DNA of 64,000 bases, from assembly GCA_964019425.1 (NCBI GenBank), contig OZ025849.1, positions 248,001 to 312,000 of the forward strand. Direction: 5' to 3'. This DNA is from Flectonema sp. DT1601 (lineage: Eukaryota; Euglenozoa; Diplonemea; Diplonemida; Diplonemidae). A model generated the notes under the pieces. It saw only the letters and a list, made by a program, of their open reading frames with translations. It made no database searches and had not been told where the DNA came from. Position numbers and translations under genes: made by a program. Below are positions 17,791 through 29,800 of this stretch, piece by piece; the first letter of the stretch is position 1, and the number at the start of each line of letters is the position of its first letter.

Positions 17791-20461
17791 ATGGAACACA
17801 TTACCATATTCGGGATAGCAAGTGGTACGAAAGGTGAACCCAAACGGCTGGACTTGGATGACTGTGGTCCATTTCGCTTAGAGAGACACGGGGGTGCTAC
17901 CTCAGTAGGTCATTATGAAAAAGGAGATGACGGTGATGCATTATTGGTGTTTTCAGACGGAGATAAAATAAAAATAAATAATAATTCTAAAGGTGTTTTG
18001 ATTGAGGGTATTACACTTCCTCAAACTAGTGCTGCTACTTTTTCAAGCAGCTGTCGGAAAGCATCCTTAGCACAGGCTGCGTCAAAGCTGGCTAGTCGTA
18101 AGATGGAGAGCTGTTTGTTAAAGATCGAGGAAGAATTACACAACTCAGAACATAATCATGGAATACAACCACAAGTGACATTACAACCTCCTAAGTTAAT
18201 GAGGAAATTATCCAACGAAAGAAAACCATCAGATGCTTCACCAGATATCATCGTTGGAGTCGTTCCTCAACTGGAAGACTTGTCAAAAGGTGTGAGAGGA
18301 ATATCACTTCTCGACAGACCTATTTCGTATCCCGAGTTACGAAGGCTCTGCAACCTACTGGAAGCGGATGCTGGTATTAGCAGCCTTAGTTTGAGTGGGT
18401 CACTTGATGTTAAGGGACAACCACCAATCCCACCCGATGAATTCGAAAATGAATTTCGCAACGTATCCGATAGCTGGCAACCAATAACTGAAGATGATGA
18501 GGATGTGAATTTTTCAAAACTGAAAGAAGCCATCGCTCCAGCAGACTTTACTACTTTTGAAGCAGCTTATCGACTACTCGCTAAAGACAAGCTTTCCAGG
18601 ACTGATATCTTAGTGAGATCACTGACAGATAATAATTCACTTCAATCTTTGGATCTTTCATCCAATTCAATCGGAACACTACCTGACGGAAAGAAGTCAT
18701 TTCGACAACTTCGTAGACTCCGACATGCAATAGAGAATCATGAATCCTTAACATGTGTAGACTTATCTTGTAATGATATGGGTCCTAAAGGTACTGGTGT
18801 CTTCTTGAAGGGATTAATTCAAAATATAAGCATCCACACACTGAACTTGGCGGATAATAATTTAGCAGGTGAAGAAGAAGAAGAAAATGACGAAGACGCT
18901 GAGACAGACGATCCAGCTTTTGGAGAACCGCTTCACGGATTGGATGTATGTGTCAATTATTTACATAGTGTGTGTGATCCTTGTGAATATGAAAAAAAAA
19001 AAAAAAAATAATAATAAACAGGCAATTGCTGATCTTTTAAAAAAAAATAAATTTATTCGTTCCCTTAACGTCTCTCTTAACAATATTAAATGTTCTGAGT
19101 TGGAGGGGGATGAACTTACAGGTGTGTTTCGTTTACTCAATAGTCAATCGTTTATTTTAACCGACTTTCATTATACAAAAAAAACAACAACAACAACAAC
19201 AGATACCTATGGAGACGACACTCCTTTTTATAAAATGATTGCTCCGCTTAAAATATTTCACCGACTGACTATTCTCGATTTGTCAGGCAACGACCTACTC
19301 TCTGGAGGTTCTTACATGCTTGGAGTTATGTTGAAGACCAATCGAAGTTTAACTAGCCTGAACATTAATGAGTGTGCTATAGGACCGTCAGGATTGATAG
19401 TTTTAGCTGAACATCTGCAAAAAGGAAATAATTTAAAAAAGTTATACATGAGGAGAAATCCTATTGTGGTTTCACAAAAGAAGAAAGCAATCAAAGAACA
19501 ACAAAAAGCAATCTCATCGTTGTGTAGTTGGTTATCAAGCAGCACCAACCACTTAGAAGAGATTGACATTGCGTACAACAATCTCGGTCCTGATTATTGT
19601 TCACAAATATTGCAATCGTTAATGTCAAGTCATTCGTTGGTTACCATGGATATAAGCCTAAACAGACTCTGTGGTGGATCTACTTCTGAGTACAACAATG
19701 CCGCAATCATCGAATTAGGAAAACTCATTCAAACAGTAGATATAAAAACTTTAAATATTCGTTGGAATTTCATTCAAGAAAATGGAGCTGAAGTACTAAG
19801 CAAATCCTTGTTAGAGAGCAAGATAGAAATTCTTGACATCGGACACAACCACTTGGGATCAAAGGGTCTGAAACACATCGCAAACTGCGCTGATGAATTA
19901 ACAGTTCTACGAGCCGCATCAAGTGGAAACTGCAGCAATTCATGTACTGATTTAGCGTCCTTATTACAACGGTCTGCTAGATTGAAGGTATTGGATGTTT
20001 CTGATTGTAAGCTTGGTCAGGGTTCTTCAAGCATCCTTTCAGCAATAGGAAATCAAAATCCAACTGTGTTGCAATGTTTAGATGTGAGTACTAATATAAT
20101 TTGTGCTTCTGCAGCTGCTGAGTTGGGTGTTTGTACGAAAGTATTATCGACAGTTGTTGCGTCTGATAATGATTTTGGATCAACTGCGATTATTGATCAT
20201 GTGATTCCCAACTTGATTAATAATTCAAAAATCAGAACACTGTCGGTATGGGGTGGTCCTGGTGACAACATTGACTGTCTTAACAAAGCAATCTCAACAA
20301 TCGCTAATGAGAATTGCTCGACTTCTTTAATCCATTTGGATCTTGGAGTCCCTCTTGTAAGACTTCAAGGACAAGAAGCCAGTACAAACACTGCTATTTC
20401 TAAGCTTCTTAATAACTTGATGGAGGCTAAATTTGAAAATGCGGGTGAACTAATGATTTAA
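17791..20461 (+). CDS. Leucine-rich-repeat protein (ribonuclease-inhibitor type)
   Basis: Exon 1 is 17791-18945. A 76 bp intron (18946-19021) has a GTATGT donor and AAACAG acceptor. A second likely intron (19122-19202, 81 bp, donor GTGTGT, acceptor CAACAG) is a multiple of three, so retention keeps the frame. Spliced twice the protein has 837 residues. The N-terminal 75 residues (DGDALLVFSDGDKIKI) resemble a small beta domain. From about residue 255 on there are irregular LRRs of the ribonuclease-inhibitor type (SLQSLDLSSNSIG, SLTCVDLSCNDMG, RLTILDLSGNDL, NLKKLYMRRNPI, KIEILDIGHNHLG). Such proteins are scaffolds in signalling or cilia; nothing here fixes a partner. No signal peptide or membrane segment is seen. 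Confidence 0.8.
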
Positions 20462-20654
20462 AAAGCAAACAGATTTGTTTTCGACAGTGATTTTTTTTTT
20501 TTTTCTGTGTTTTTTTTAAGAAAAAAAAAAAGAACTCTTCACAATCTGGAATTTGTCTCTTCCGAGATCACTACCAGATGCGCTAACAACTCTTTCCTTT
20601 TTTTTTTTTTTTTTCGATAAATCATTATTATGTTAGAAGATTATTTTCTACATT

Positions 20655-20688
<34 letters not shown>

Positions 20689-21029
20689 CCTCTCCATATT
20701 TTTTTTTTTAAAATCTCGTAAATAATTTTTTTTATTCCCCTATTTCTTTCCCACTCTTTCTTTCCCTACGATACCAATTGTTGATTTTCTTATATTGCAG
20801 CCAGTTTTTTGGCCGAACCCTATTTAGCCAGTTTAACAAGTTGCTTTCCATTTAATATAAAGTATCAAGTTACCCCCCACCAATGTATTTTCATTACTTA
20901 AACTACTCAAATTAAGAACCGTTACTCATTTATGTCATGTTATCTATTTTTTCATTGAACGTTTTAATAATTACTGTCTTCGATCAAAATTTAATTTTGT
21001 CTGAGAAAACAAACAGAAATAATATAAAT
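20462..21029. other. Spacer with long homopolymers and a decayed repeat copy
   Basis: A and T runs reach about 27 bases near 20660-20690. Copy D of the structured repeat occupies roughly 20900-21000. No gene was seen. ACAAACAG at about 21008-21015 is a candidate acceptor for the next gene. Confidence 0.55.
20900..21000 (+). repeat. Structured repeat family, copy D (decayed)
   Basis: It shares the block ATGTCATGTTATCTATTT and the preceding ATTAAGAGCCG/ATTAAGAACCG element with copy B near 31.0 kb, and CGATCAA further on. The flanking small hairpin is lost, so it is probably a degenerate copy. Confidence 0.45.
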
Positions 21030-21674
21030 ATGAGTAAAAAACTTATTTTTGGGATCTATGGAGGGATCTGCACTGGTAAATCACTCACTTGCAAGACATT
21101 AGAGGGGTTGGGTTGTGCTGTTATCAGTGCGGATACTCTAGGACATGAGGCGTATAAACCCGGTGAGGAGTGCTGGGAGAGAGTCACGAAGGTGTTTCCG
21201 AATGTTGTTGGACCGGATTTGTTTATTGACCGAAAGAAATTGGGAAGGGAAGTATTTTCTGATGAATCTGGTCAAAAACTGAGACAGCTAAATGACATTG
21301 TCTGGCCAGCTATTGCTGCGCTGTGTCGTAAACGAATTGCTGAGATTAGTTTGAACAACACAAATCCGGCAATCGCATTGGAAGCAGCACTTTTAGTAGA
21401 AGCAAACTGGCTATCAATGTGTGACAAGCTTTGGGTATTCCATATAACACGTGAAGTTGCTCTTTCTCGTCTTCAATCACGAGGTCTTAATCTAGAAGAA
21501 TCAACTGCCAGACTTGGACATCAATTACCAAATGATCAACGAATCGATCTCGTAAGACAAAAATTCCCAACTGACGACACTTGGATTTGTGACAGGTCTG
21601 ACACCTCCGTAGATGAAGCTGTTTCATTAATTACTACCAGATACAATAAAGAATTAAAGGAGTTCCACTTGTAA
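21030..21674 (+). CDS. Dephospho-CoA kinase
   Basis: This 214-residue enzyme of the CoaE/DPCK family phosphorylates the 3'-hydroxyl of dephospho-CoA with ATP, the last step of coenzyme A synthesis. The P-loop GGICTGKS is at 11-18, followed by the family motif ISADTLGHEAY (34-44), the LID-type helix RLQSRGLNLEESTARLGHQL, and the late NDQRIDLV. The length fits a monofunctional kinase rather than the fused COASY of animals. The start at 21030 is chosen because the kinase fold begins at once and an AAACAG acceptor lies just upstream; the longer in-frame extension would run through a repeat remnant. No targeting peptide is seen, so the enzyme is probably cytosolic. Confidence 0.92.
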   Translation: MSKKLIFGIYGGICTGKSLTCKTLEGLGCAVISADTLGHEAYKPGEECWERVTKVFPNVVGPDLFIDRKKLGREVFSDESGQKLRQLNDIVWPAIAALCRKRIAEISLNNTNPAIALEAALLVEANWLSMCDKLWVFHITREVALSRLQSRGLNLEESTARLGHQLPNDQRIDLVRQKFPTDDTWICDRSDTSVDEAVSLITTRYNKELKEFHL

Positions 21675-22015
21675 TTATTTAGAAAAAGTTTAGCTGGTAT
21701 TTCAATGAGACTCGAACAACAAGGGAGGGAATGGAGAAAAATAAAAGTAAAAAAAAAGACTAGATGGAGACAAGTCTTTTTTTTTTTTTTTTGCCTTGTT
21801 ATATTAGTCACGGTTATGTTTGGGTAATTTCTCTTTCTGTGTTTTAAATTTAAAAAAAATAAAAAAAATAGTGACTGCTGTTTGCTTATTATTATTATTA
21901 TTATTTTTTGTTGTTGTTATTGTCGCAAGTTCTTTTCCCTCCCCCCTCGTCGCTTTATCCTTATACTGTCTCTACAGGATGTGGAAAAAAAAGAAAAATA
22001 ATGGGGAGATGGGTT

Positions 22016-22130
22016 TAATTTCAGTAGTAGGCGCAAGTCATCAGCTTGCACTGATTACGTCCCTGTCATTTGTACACACCGCCCGTCGTTGCTACCGATT
22101 GGCTGCGGGATAGGAAGACAAGGTTGTCAA
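22016..22130 (+). rRNA. SSU (18S-type) rRNA shard: about h42/h43 through the 5' strand of h44
   Basis: The sequence reads GTAGGCGCAAGTCATCAGC, then GATTACGTCCCTGTCATTTG, then TACACACCGCCCGTCGTTGC, then TACCGATTGG, the universally conserved 3' region of eukaryotic 18S rRNA. The CGTCGTTG version is as I recall it in kinetoplastids. Similarity starts abruptly near 22016 and stops after 22128 at what should be the tip of helix 44. The second strand of helix 44 is not here but 37 kb away (59.4 kb). No direct repeats or A-tail flank the piece. It lies between the CoaE gene and the next gene, on the coding strand, 20 bases before that gene's acceptor CAG (22151-22153). Confidence 0.88.
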
Positions 22131-22171
22131 ACATATTTTTATTATTATCACAGGAAAACAACCGCAAAAAT

Positions 22172-24070
22172 ATGACTGTGGCTGAGAGCGTCAGCACAGT
22201 TGAAGGCGGTAATAATTCACTGAAAGTAGCGAAAACGGTAAGCGGAGTTAGCTTGAGAAATGACACACCAACGATAAGCCACCACAGTGACAGTCATAGT
22301 CATCGTAGTGCATTAAATAATAGCACCACTTCACTTATAAGTAGTACAGCACTTGACAAGACATCAAACAGTATTATATCGACAACAAGAACTACTCAAC
22401 CAACAAGAACAATGGTGATTCCAGTAGAAATAGAATCGAGCAGTGGTACTAAAACTGATCTCGATGTTATCACTTATGGAGAACAACTTTTGAGCAGTTG
22501 GCAAAATCGAGATACACAACTTCGTGATATTTTAGAAGTTCCGATTAAGAAATCAAACCCAGAAGTACGAAAACGAATCCCCAGTACAGACTCTTGGACC
22601 CCCGGTAAGTCGAAACTTAGCGACGCTCCTGTTGTTGCCGCTGGTGGAAAAAAATCAAAATTTTATTCGAGAAACCGAAAGTTAATGTCACCCTGTCCTG
22701 ACACTCAAGAAGAAACCAAATCAACAAAAAAAGCAGACACCAACTCAGACAGCGACGACTCTACTACCGTTGAAGTTATTTCTGAAAATATTCACTGGTC
22801 GGATGTTATTAAGGCACCCTCACCTATGCGAAAGGAGAGGAAGAAGAGATACACCGCAGACCCTGAAACTTGTAATATATATACTCCTTGGCCTTATATT
22901 CCAACAGCTGAAGAGATAGCGGTTCCAACAATCGATAATAACATTACGATTCCAAAGGAAAGTCGAAAATCGATAACAATCCAGTCAGAACCCTCAGGAG
23001 TATCAAAGTATCAAGGACCACCACCTCCATCACATATATCAAGATCTCCAGAGAAGAGGAGTGGTAGTGGGAGGTGGGATGGTCATCATCAGTCATTGCA
23101 GTCGAAGAATCATTCACCACCTCGTCCAAATGAAGTTATTGAGATTTCAATGAGTTCACCTGAGAAGTATTCATACAGTCCAACTGGGACATCTAATTCT
23201 TTTATGGATTCGATGGCTGTTCGATTCTCATCAAAGTACGGCATGGCTGCTCCACAATCAGTAGCTTCTGTCCAACACTTCAACCCTCCTGACCGCACCT
23301 CTCACGATTCAAAGATTGTTACAGCGATATCTGAAAGTTGTAGACAGATGGCTCCTCCTCGTAGTATTGAAAGAAACTTTTCTATTGTTAATAATGATGG
23401 TAGCGGTCCTCAAAGACTAATGCCTAGATACTGTTCTTTAGGATCCATTGTAAAAACTCTCCCTGCTCATATTTCTCGACAACTTGGTGCTGGAGAATGG
23501 TGGGAAGAAATGATGTCATCATCATGTGGTCTGACAGGTGTGATTGAAGGAATTGGAAGAACTAGAATAAGAGTACGAACAACCGATAGTAGGTTATGGT
23601 GGTACGATCCAGATGCCTTAGAACCACAAGAAGGCAGCTATACCCAAGAGGGTATCTCATCATCTCCAGGAAATGCATTTCATCGACTCAGTCAAGCAGT
23701 AAATCTCCAACGTGACATCGACGAAAAACAACTTCGACATATCGCTGAAGCAGCATTACCATCTGGATCTGAAACTGTTTGGCAAGATAGACAAAACAGA
23801 ATGATGAACTCACACGCTGTTATGGCGGAAGCACAGTCTGCAGAGATTTTCGCAGACTCTATCGTGACTAAAATAAATAGATCTGTCGCTGGACAAGAAA
23901 GTCACAATCATCGTATCTGGCAATCTGCTAAGGCAGATCACACTGTGAAATCAGAGCCGACTCGGTCAAATGGCGACCATTCTGTTTGTAAGAAGTGTAA
24001 CACAGTCATCCCGAGGGTATCAATGACTTCTAATAATTTTTGTACATTCTGTGGCGAACCGCTTTTCTGA
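22172..24070 (+). CDS. Mind-bomb-type SH3 repeat and zinc-ribbon protein
   Basis: This 632-residue protein has a long Ser/Thr/Pro-rich, probably disordered first part (1-420). Around 430-485 it has GEWWEEMMSS, then GLTGVIEGIGRTRIRVR, then WWYDPDALEP, which matches the pattern of the SH3-like repeat of mind-bomb/HERC2 proteins, a peptide-binding module. The C-terminus has CKKC (about 605-608) and CTFC (about 624-627), a four-Cys zinc ribbon or degenerate RING-like end. That suggests a ubiquitin-pathway adaptor; this is inference because no complete RING is visible. The start at 22172 follows the acceptor CAG at 22151-22153; the in-frame codons further upstream lie inside the rRNA shard and are not credible protein. 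Confidence 0.7.
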   Translation: MTVAESVSTVEGGNNSLKVAKTVSGVSLRNDTPTISHHSDSHSHRSALNNSTTSLISSTALDKTSNSIISTTRTTQPTRTMVIPVEIESSSGTKTDLDVITYGEQLLSSWQNRDTQLRDILEVPIKKSNPEVRKRIPSTDSWTPGKSKLSDAPVVAAGGKKSKFYSRNRKLMSPCPDTQEETKSTKKADTNSDSDDSTTVEVISENIHWSDVIKAPSPMRKERKKRYTADPETCNIYTPWPYIPTAEEIAVPTIDNNITIPKESRKSITIQSEPSGVSKYQGPPPPSHISRSPEKRSGSGRWDGHHQSLQSKNHSPPRPNEVIEISMSSPEKYSYSPTGTSNSFMDSMAVRFSSKYGMAAPQSVASVQHFNPPDRTSHDSKIVTAISESCRQMAPPRSIERNFSIVNNDGSGPQRLMPRYCSLGSIVKTLPAHISRQLGAGEWWEEMMSSSCGLTGVIEGIGRTRIRVRTTDSRLWWYDPDALEPQEGSYTQEGISSSPGNAFHRLSQAVNLQRDIDEKQLRHIAEAALPSGSETVWQDRQNRMMNSHAVMAEAQSAEIFADSIVTKINRSVAGQESHNHRIWQSAKADHTVKSEPTRSNGDHSVCKKCNTVIPRVSMTSNNFCTFCGEPLF

Positions 24071-25156
24071 GAGATCAACATAAAAAAAAAAAAAAAAATA
24101 AATAAAGATAAAAAAAAGGGGTCTCTCGAAAAATAACGTTTATTTTTATATTATTTTATAGAATCTTATTGTTTTTTTTTGTTTCGTTTCGAACAGATGT
24201 TCTTTTTTTTTTTTTTTTTTTTTCCAGGCATCATCTTATTTTTCTTAGAATATTAATTTTATTCTGTTTAGATTCTTATTATATCTTTTATGCATCGAAT
24301 ACCTTTTCTTTAGTTGTTTTCAATCTGTTAGCCTTTGGGCAAGCCATAAAACTACAATCTTCGTGATTGGGTCCTTACTGATACGGGAAACCCAGACTAT
24401 TTGTAGTCATCAGTTCTGTATTTTGCAACTAATCAACCTATACCTACAAGCAAAGCGTTGCCGTGTCATCTCTTCACTGTTTGTGGCTACTTTAACGTAA
24501 TACACAAGGAAGGGGGAAAGAGGATTTAAACTCGATTATAATCCTCTCCCTTGAATTGTTGATTTCTTATTCGTTAAAAAAATGCGCGCGAAACAAAAAA
24601 AAAAATGTTGATAGATTTCGTCTATATTTAGACGCCAAATAGCAATTACAACAAAAAGAAGGTTTTTTTTTCCTGATCAAAGTATCAAAATTTACCTAGA
24701 AGGTAATTTCAATGACAACACGTTTAGCTGTTGCTGTTCGTTTTTTATTCCTATTCCCCTACCCTCCCCTTCTCTTTATTTCATAATTATTATTGTACAT
24801 ACATGTACTGCTGTATTTTATTGTTTTGGTTTTTTTTCTTCTGATTTTGTTTTTCTGAACTTCGATATTGTTATTTTTTTTTCACAGCAAAATATGTTTG
24901 CCCAGTAACTTTCATTTTTTTTTTTTTTTCCTTTTTCACAATTCAAAAAATAAGAATGAGCTCTCCTCAGGTACTCTGCGGCTTAGTTGCTGAGCTGATA
25001 TAGTCTACTGATGTGTTCGTTATTTTTAATTTCATGTGAATAGTAACAATAGGAAAAGAATTCATCATAGACGTCAGGTAATTATAAATTAATTATCTTT
25101 TTTTTTTTTTTTCTTCCAGCGAGATATTCCGCCCCCCCCCTTCACTTCATAACAAG
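24071..25156. other. Gene-free spacer, 1.1 kb
   Basis: It is AT-rich with several T runs of 14-20 bases. It contains a perfect small hairpin (CGTCTA, loop TATT, TAGACG) near 24620 and a TGGGT/ACCCA hairpin near 24368-24394. No protein gene was seen. TTTTCTTCCAG at about 25108-25119 followed by a C-run is a candidate acceptor for the CBS gene. Confidence 0.55.
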
Positions 25157-25681
25157 ATGTCGATGTCGTCGTCGATCCTCCGTTCTCAGGGAGTGAAAGG
25201 TTTTATGATTCCGTTAGAACAATGCATCACATGTAGTGAGAATACTTTAATTATTGACATCATGAAAACATTAGTAAAGTTGGACTTTAGTAGAAGACGT
25301 TGTTACGTTCTCGACGGCAGCAACAGATGCATTGGAATGATTGGATTGGCTACCCTAACAAAGGCATACAATGACAAGAGAGATCCATCAGTGACCACAG
25401 TCAAAGACATTATGAAAAAAGATTTCGCAGCGATACATCCAGAGAGCAGTGTTGAAGACTGTAGGGCACTCATGGGTAAACTTCATCTCCATCATTTAGT
25501 TGTAACAACTTCCGGAACTCAAAACGGGACTATGATTGGTGCCCTCAGTTCTTGGCTTGTAGCTCAAGAACAGTCTCTTCTTGTTAAGCCTTACCCACAC
25601 AATGTCCTTGCAAGACAATATCAAATTATTTGGAAAAAACAGCAACCTCAGGATCTCATAGTCTCTTCTGCAAAGCTCTAA
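25157..25681 (+). CDS. CBS-domain protein
   Basis: This small protein (174 residues) consists almost entirely of one CBS pair, a module that binds adenine nucleotides and acts as an energy or ligand sensor. CBS1 spans about 13-80 (KGFMIPLEQCITCSENTLIIDIMKTL, RRCYVLDG, CIGMIGLATLTKAY) and CBS2 about 80-145 (TVKDIMKKDFAAIHPESSV, HHLVVTT, MIGALSSWLVAQE). No catalytic domain is attached. It resembles the stand-alone CBS proteins common in protists. Partner and ligand are unknown. Confidence 0.85.
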   Translation: MSMSSSILRSQGVKGFMIPLEQCITCSENTLIIDIMKTLVKLDFSRRRCYVLDGSNRCIGMIGLATLTKAYNDKRDPSVTTVKDIMKKDFAAIHPESSVEDCRALMGKLHLHHLVVTTSGTQNGTMIGALSSWLVAQEQSLLVKPYPHNVLARQYQIIWKKQQPQDLIVSSAKL

Positions 25682-26866
25682 GTTATAAATTGTTTGTGGC
25701 GCCTTTTTCAGCGCATGCGTGTGCACGTGTCTAAAGCTTTTGCCTTTTGCGCTCCCGCCTTAATAAGCGATCAAATAAAAGTGACTGATATAGCATACTG
25801 CCCAGCCTCATAGTGCGGGTAGTTATGTTGGTTCTAGGCACTATGCTGTACTCGCTTTGAGATGGTGTTTTTTTTTATTTTCTCTCTTTTTTTTTTTTTT
25901 TGTTTGTTGACTAGATGATTCCGAGCATTGACTCGCTTCATCACTCCACTCCACTCCCTAGTGGGAGGTTTTGTCTGGTGTTGGCAAAAATTGTCAGCAA
26001 CCGAAAAAAAAAAAAAAAAGTCGTTTTTATCAGCTTTGTACTTGTTACATAACAAGGACCTTGTCAGACACTAGTTGGGAAGCATTTAACCATTGAGGAA
26101 CGGTCACATTTTTTTTTGTTTTTTTTTTGTTTGTAATAAAATGATTTGCAGTGTGTTGTATTCTCTATTAAGGAATGTAGTAGTGTCTTGGTATTGACTT
26201 GCCTTTTGGGAGGGAAAAAAAAAAAAAAAAAAAAAAAAAAAACACATATCTCATTTTTTTTTTTTTTTTTTTTTTTTTTTGTACGAATATAAGGTTACTT
26301 CTGTGCAATCAGTAGAGTTGTTTCAGCACTAAAGAATAGCAGTTCTGAGTTGTTCTTTTTCTGTTATGAAGCTTAGCAAACCAAGCCAGCATCCCACTAA
26401 CCATGATTAATTCCTCGAGGTCTCCGCACCCGTGGATAAACTGTGGTTTGTGGCATTGTTAGCTTCTTGTGCTTATTGATTTTTAATATTTTTTTTTTTT
26501 TTTTTTTTTTTTTTACATATTTTTTTATTACGAAGGCCGTTATTCTCCACATCAGCCAAAAATGTTACGTGTTATTCAATAAGAATAGGAAAAAGAAAAA
26601 AAAAAAAAAAAGCATTATAAAAAAAAAAAAAAAAAAGAAAAAGCAAAAAACTTATGGAAAAAAAAAAAAAAAAAAGGAAATAGGGAAAACTCCTCCTATT
26701 CTACAAATAATTTAATTTCCGAAAATTCGCCAACTCATCACAAAAGATATTTAACTACCTCAGAACAACAACGATATATCGAATGAACACGCAGAACTAC
26801 CCCTGTAAAGTAAACCCTAACCCCTACTAATTACTTTTAACCACCATCAGGCAATCTTTAACCAAT
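25682..26866. other. Gene-free spacer with long homopolymers
   Basis: It contains A and T runs of around 30 bases (26216-26280), an A/T-only tract near 26590-26680 and two compact hairpins (25804-25849; CTTGTTA/TAACAAG near 26040). Short open frames are Lys- or Phe-run artefacts. CATCAG near 26850 is a candidate acceptor. Confidence 0.6.
25804..25849 (+). ncRNA. Candidate structured RNA hairpin
   Basis: CATAGTGC and GCACTATG pair perfectly (8 bp) around a 21-base loop. Outside a 3-base bulge the stem continues with CAG/CTG. It is GC-richer than the surrounding spacer. No family was recognised, so it could be a 3' UTR element of the CBS gene or a separate RNA. Confidence 0.3.
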
Positions 26867-29800
26867 ATGTTGGAATGGGGATTTGCCCCTGAAGGTTGTA
26901 TTCAGCGACTGCGATCTTGTGAATTAGCATCTCAACAAGAAGCGTTAGATGACATCGACCAGGCTGTTAGATCAGCAGAGGTAAGCATTGTAGTAAGTCA
27001 CTTACACAGTTTACTAACAAGGTTGAGTCCACTTATAAAGTGTGATGTTGTTGGAGTTGCCACAGCTGCAATGGGGACGTTATCGACGGTTATATCTGTT
27101 GCGAAGGGAAAGGTTAGTTGTATTTATGACATCCTTGTTGATACGCTACTGTCAGTCCTTGATAACACTCACAGTGCAATACGGCAATCAGCAGTACAAT
27201 GTTTGGCGTTGTTAACAAAAGTTTTACGTACTCCTCAGAGACCATCGTTACAAATTGTTAAACACATCGTACCAAAGGTGTCACAGAATCATGACATGCA
27301 TACTCGTGAAGAAGTTGTTAATTTTATAATGTTTTGTCTGCTATCTGACAGGCATGCTGTCGATCTCTCTCTTGCTAAATTTATCTACCCATTACTATAT
27401 CAGTGTTTGATTGATCCAAGACCGAGAGTTGAGTTCGTTGCTGTCGAAGCTTTTGCTGTACTTCGCAACATTCTCGGTGATGTTATCGATCGTGAAATCG
27501 CACATTTAAAACTAAACGGTCACGAAGAAATATTCGATCTTCTAATGGAACGTTTCTCTGATCCAATGCTTCCTTCACATGGTGATAATGGTTTTGTTAT
27601 ACATCCAATGTTACGCGATGCATTCTCATCTAAGGAGGGTGGTGATCATGTTTATGTTGCGAAAGACATGCAACTGGCACACGTCAGTGAAGAAGATAAA
27701 ATAAAATTATGGCTACCAACACAGGAGTTGACTCCAATATCAAGAATAAAACCAGTCTGTGGCGGGGATTTGGAGATTGTTTCTATTTCAAGTGCGGCGT
27801 CATCAAAGCCAGTGTGTACTCCATTGTGTAGAGAGCTAGTGTCTCAGAGTAGCTATTCAGGTATTCTTGATTCAGCTGGTTCTTCTTCAAGTACTAGTGA
27901 TAAATTATCATTACTGAGAGCCAGTAAGTCTCGAGGAAAGCGACGTCTACTCGGGTCTAATGGAACTTCCTGCACCACCCCCGGATCTAGTGTGGGTCCG
28001 AGTCCGACTTGTACATCTTTCACAGAAACTTCATACACGCACACACCTTCTACATCAGCCGGGACAACAGTAGTTGCTGGGAGAAAAAGAATGAGCGGAG
28101 CAGCAACCAGTCCAGCAGCAGAGGGTGTTGTAGCAACGCCAGATGTCAATAACATTCCTAGCAGTGTATTACCAAAACATGTTAATTATAGTGATGTTGA
28201 CCTCCCCCACCCACTTCCACAGAAACCGATTAAGCGTCAGCAGCAGCCGTTGAAGCAATCATCATTGAAGATGCTTAAAAAACGACCTCCAAATGGAGCA
28301 TTAGTTGGGAACTCTATTAGTGGATCTACTGGTCAAGGTTCTATTTTAAAATTAAATCCTCGCACTGAGAATGCTGACGCTCTTCTCCTAACTGTTACAT
28401 CACAAGACGCTGCTTATAAAGGACTTCTGGAGACAAATGCCAGACCAGCTCAGGAGGTAGAAACAGCAGACTTAAAACCTGTTAAGAATCCCGAAAGGAG
28501 TCTTGGTATTGCTCTACAACAAATTAGAGATGGAGATTGGAGAACGCATTTCGATGCCTTGAACACTATCAGAGCGGTAGTTGTCCATCACGACTCAGCT
28601 GTCGCACCTCAGCTGCAGACAGTTCTCGCAACGTTGGTTTCGTCAAGTGAGAACCTTCGGTCAGCCGTCGCTAAAACTGCAGTCGTTGCAGTTGGAAATG
28701 TCATCGAAACATTAAAACGATGTTGTGATCCCTACTTAGAATCTGTTATCTCTCAATTAATAAAAAAAACACACGACAGTAATCACTTCCTTGTTGAACA
28801 GGCTGAAAAGTCAATTCAGCTATCCATCATTCATTGCACCTCTTCGAGAGTACTCTGTTCACTAATCAACTGTGCTGGTCATAAGGCTGAACGACAACGC
28901 GCAAAGGTAACGAAACACCTTCACGGAATTTGTATAAAAATGGGATCTGCAGTATTTGCATCACGAGACTTAGGTAAACTACTAGCGACGTTGTCAAAGT
29001 TTCTTGGAGAGGGGTCATTTGAGATCCGTCACTGGGCAAAACAATGTCTATACACAATCAGTACCTTCTCTTTGAATGATTCAGAGTTCGAAAGGACGTG
29101 TGTTAAGACAGGACTGTCTACTAAGCAAGTTGATAAAACCTTAGAAGTTATTAAAAAAGTTCGAATCCAAAATGAAGCAAACAGAGAAAGTAATGTCTCG
29201 CGTGTAACTCTGACTCCAGGTGAAATCTGTCAGCAAACGACAAGTCTGAGAAAAAAGAGTTCTGATTTGGGTCAGGTGCAATCAAATTCACAGACAGCAC
29301 CACAAACAGATGTATTGGAATCGACGTGTACGGATCCACTCTCTGGTACTATAGCTAGTACTGGGTCAAGTAGTTCTCTTAATACAATAAGACATTGTGT
29401 AGGAAGAAGAATAAGTTCAATTCAGTATCCTGAGTCACTTGGATTTCTCAGCTCTGTTGGTGACGGTGATTGGAAACTCCGCTTGACGGGTCTTCAAAAG
29501 CTTCTCGGTATTGTTCGTTCTCCAGAGATGTCACACGATCTTCGTGAGGAAAGATCGGTAAATTTAGTAATCGACTGTTTGTTATCGAGATGTCTTGATC
29601 AGAATCAAAAAGTTATTATTCTATCACTACAAATATTAGGTGAGTTTTTACTTGTCGTTGGATCAATACCAATAATCGCATTAGCACGTGTACTCAGTGT
29701 TGTAGTCACACCACTAGCGTCGTCATCAAGTGTAATTGTCAAGGAAGCACAGACTACTCTTGACGCTATCAGAGAAGTTGAAGATTGTGTTCAGTTTGTT

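Noticed and set aside
22070-22171. N-terminal extension of the mind-bomb-repeat gene (MYTPPVVATDW...)
   Set aside because: It is translated rRNA and the splice acceptor region, so the start was moved to 22172.
24995-25030. CTGCGGCTTAGTTGCTGAGC as a further SSU piece (h31 region)
   Set aside because: Only nine contiguous bases match the conserved core and the flanks do not continue. It is too weak without a model search.
26085-26100. GAGGAACGGTCAC as the LSU sarcin-ricin neighbourhood
   Set aside because: The universal AGTACGAGAGGAAC loop itself is absent.
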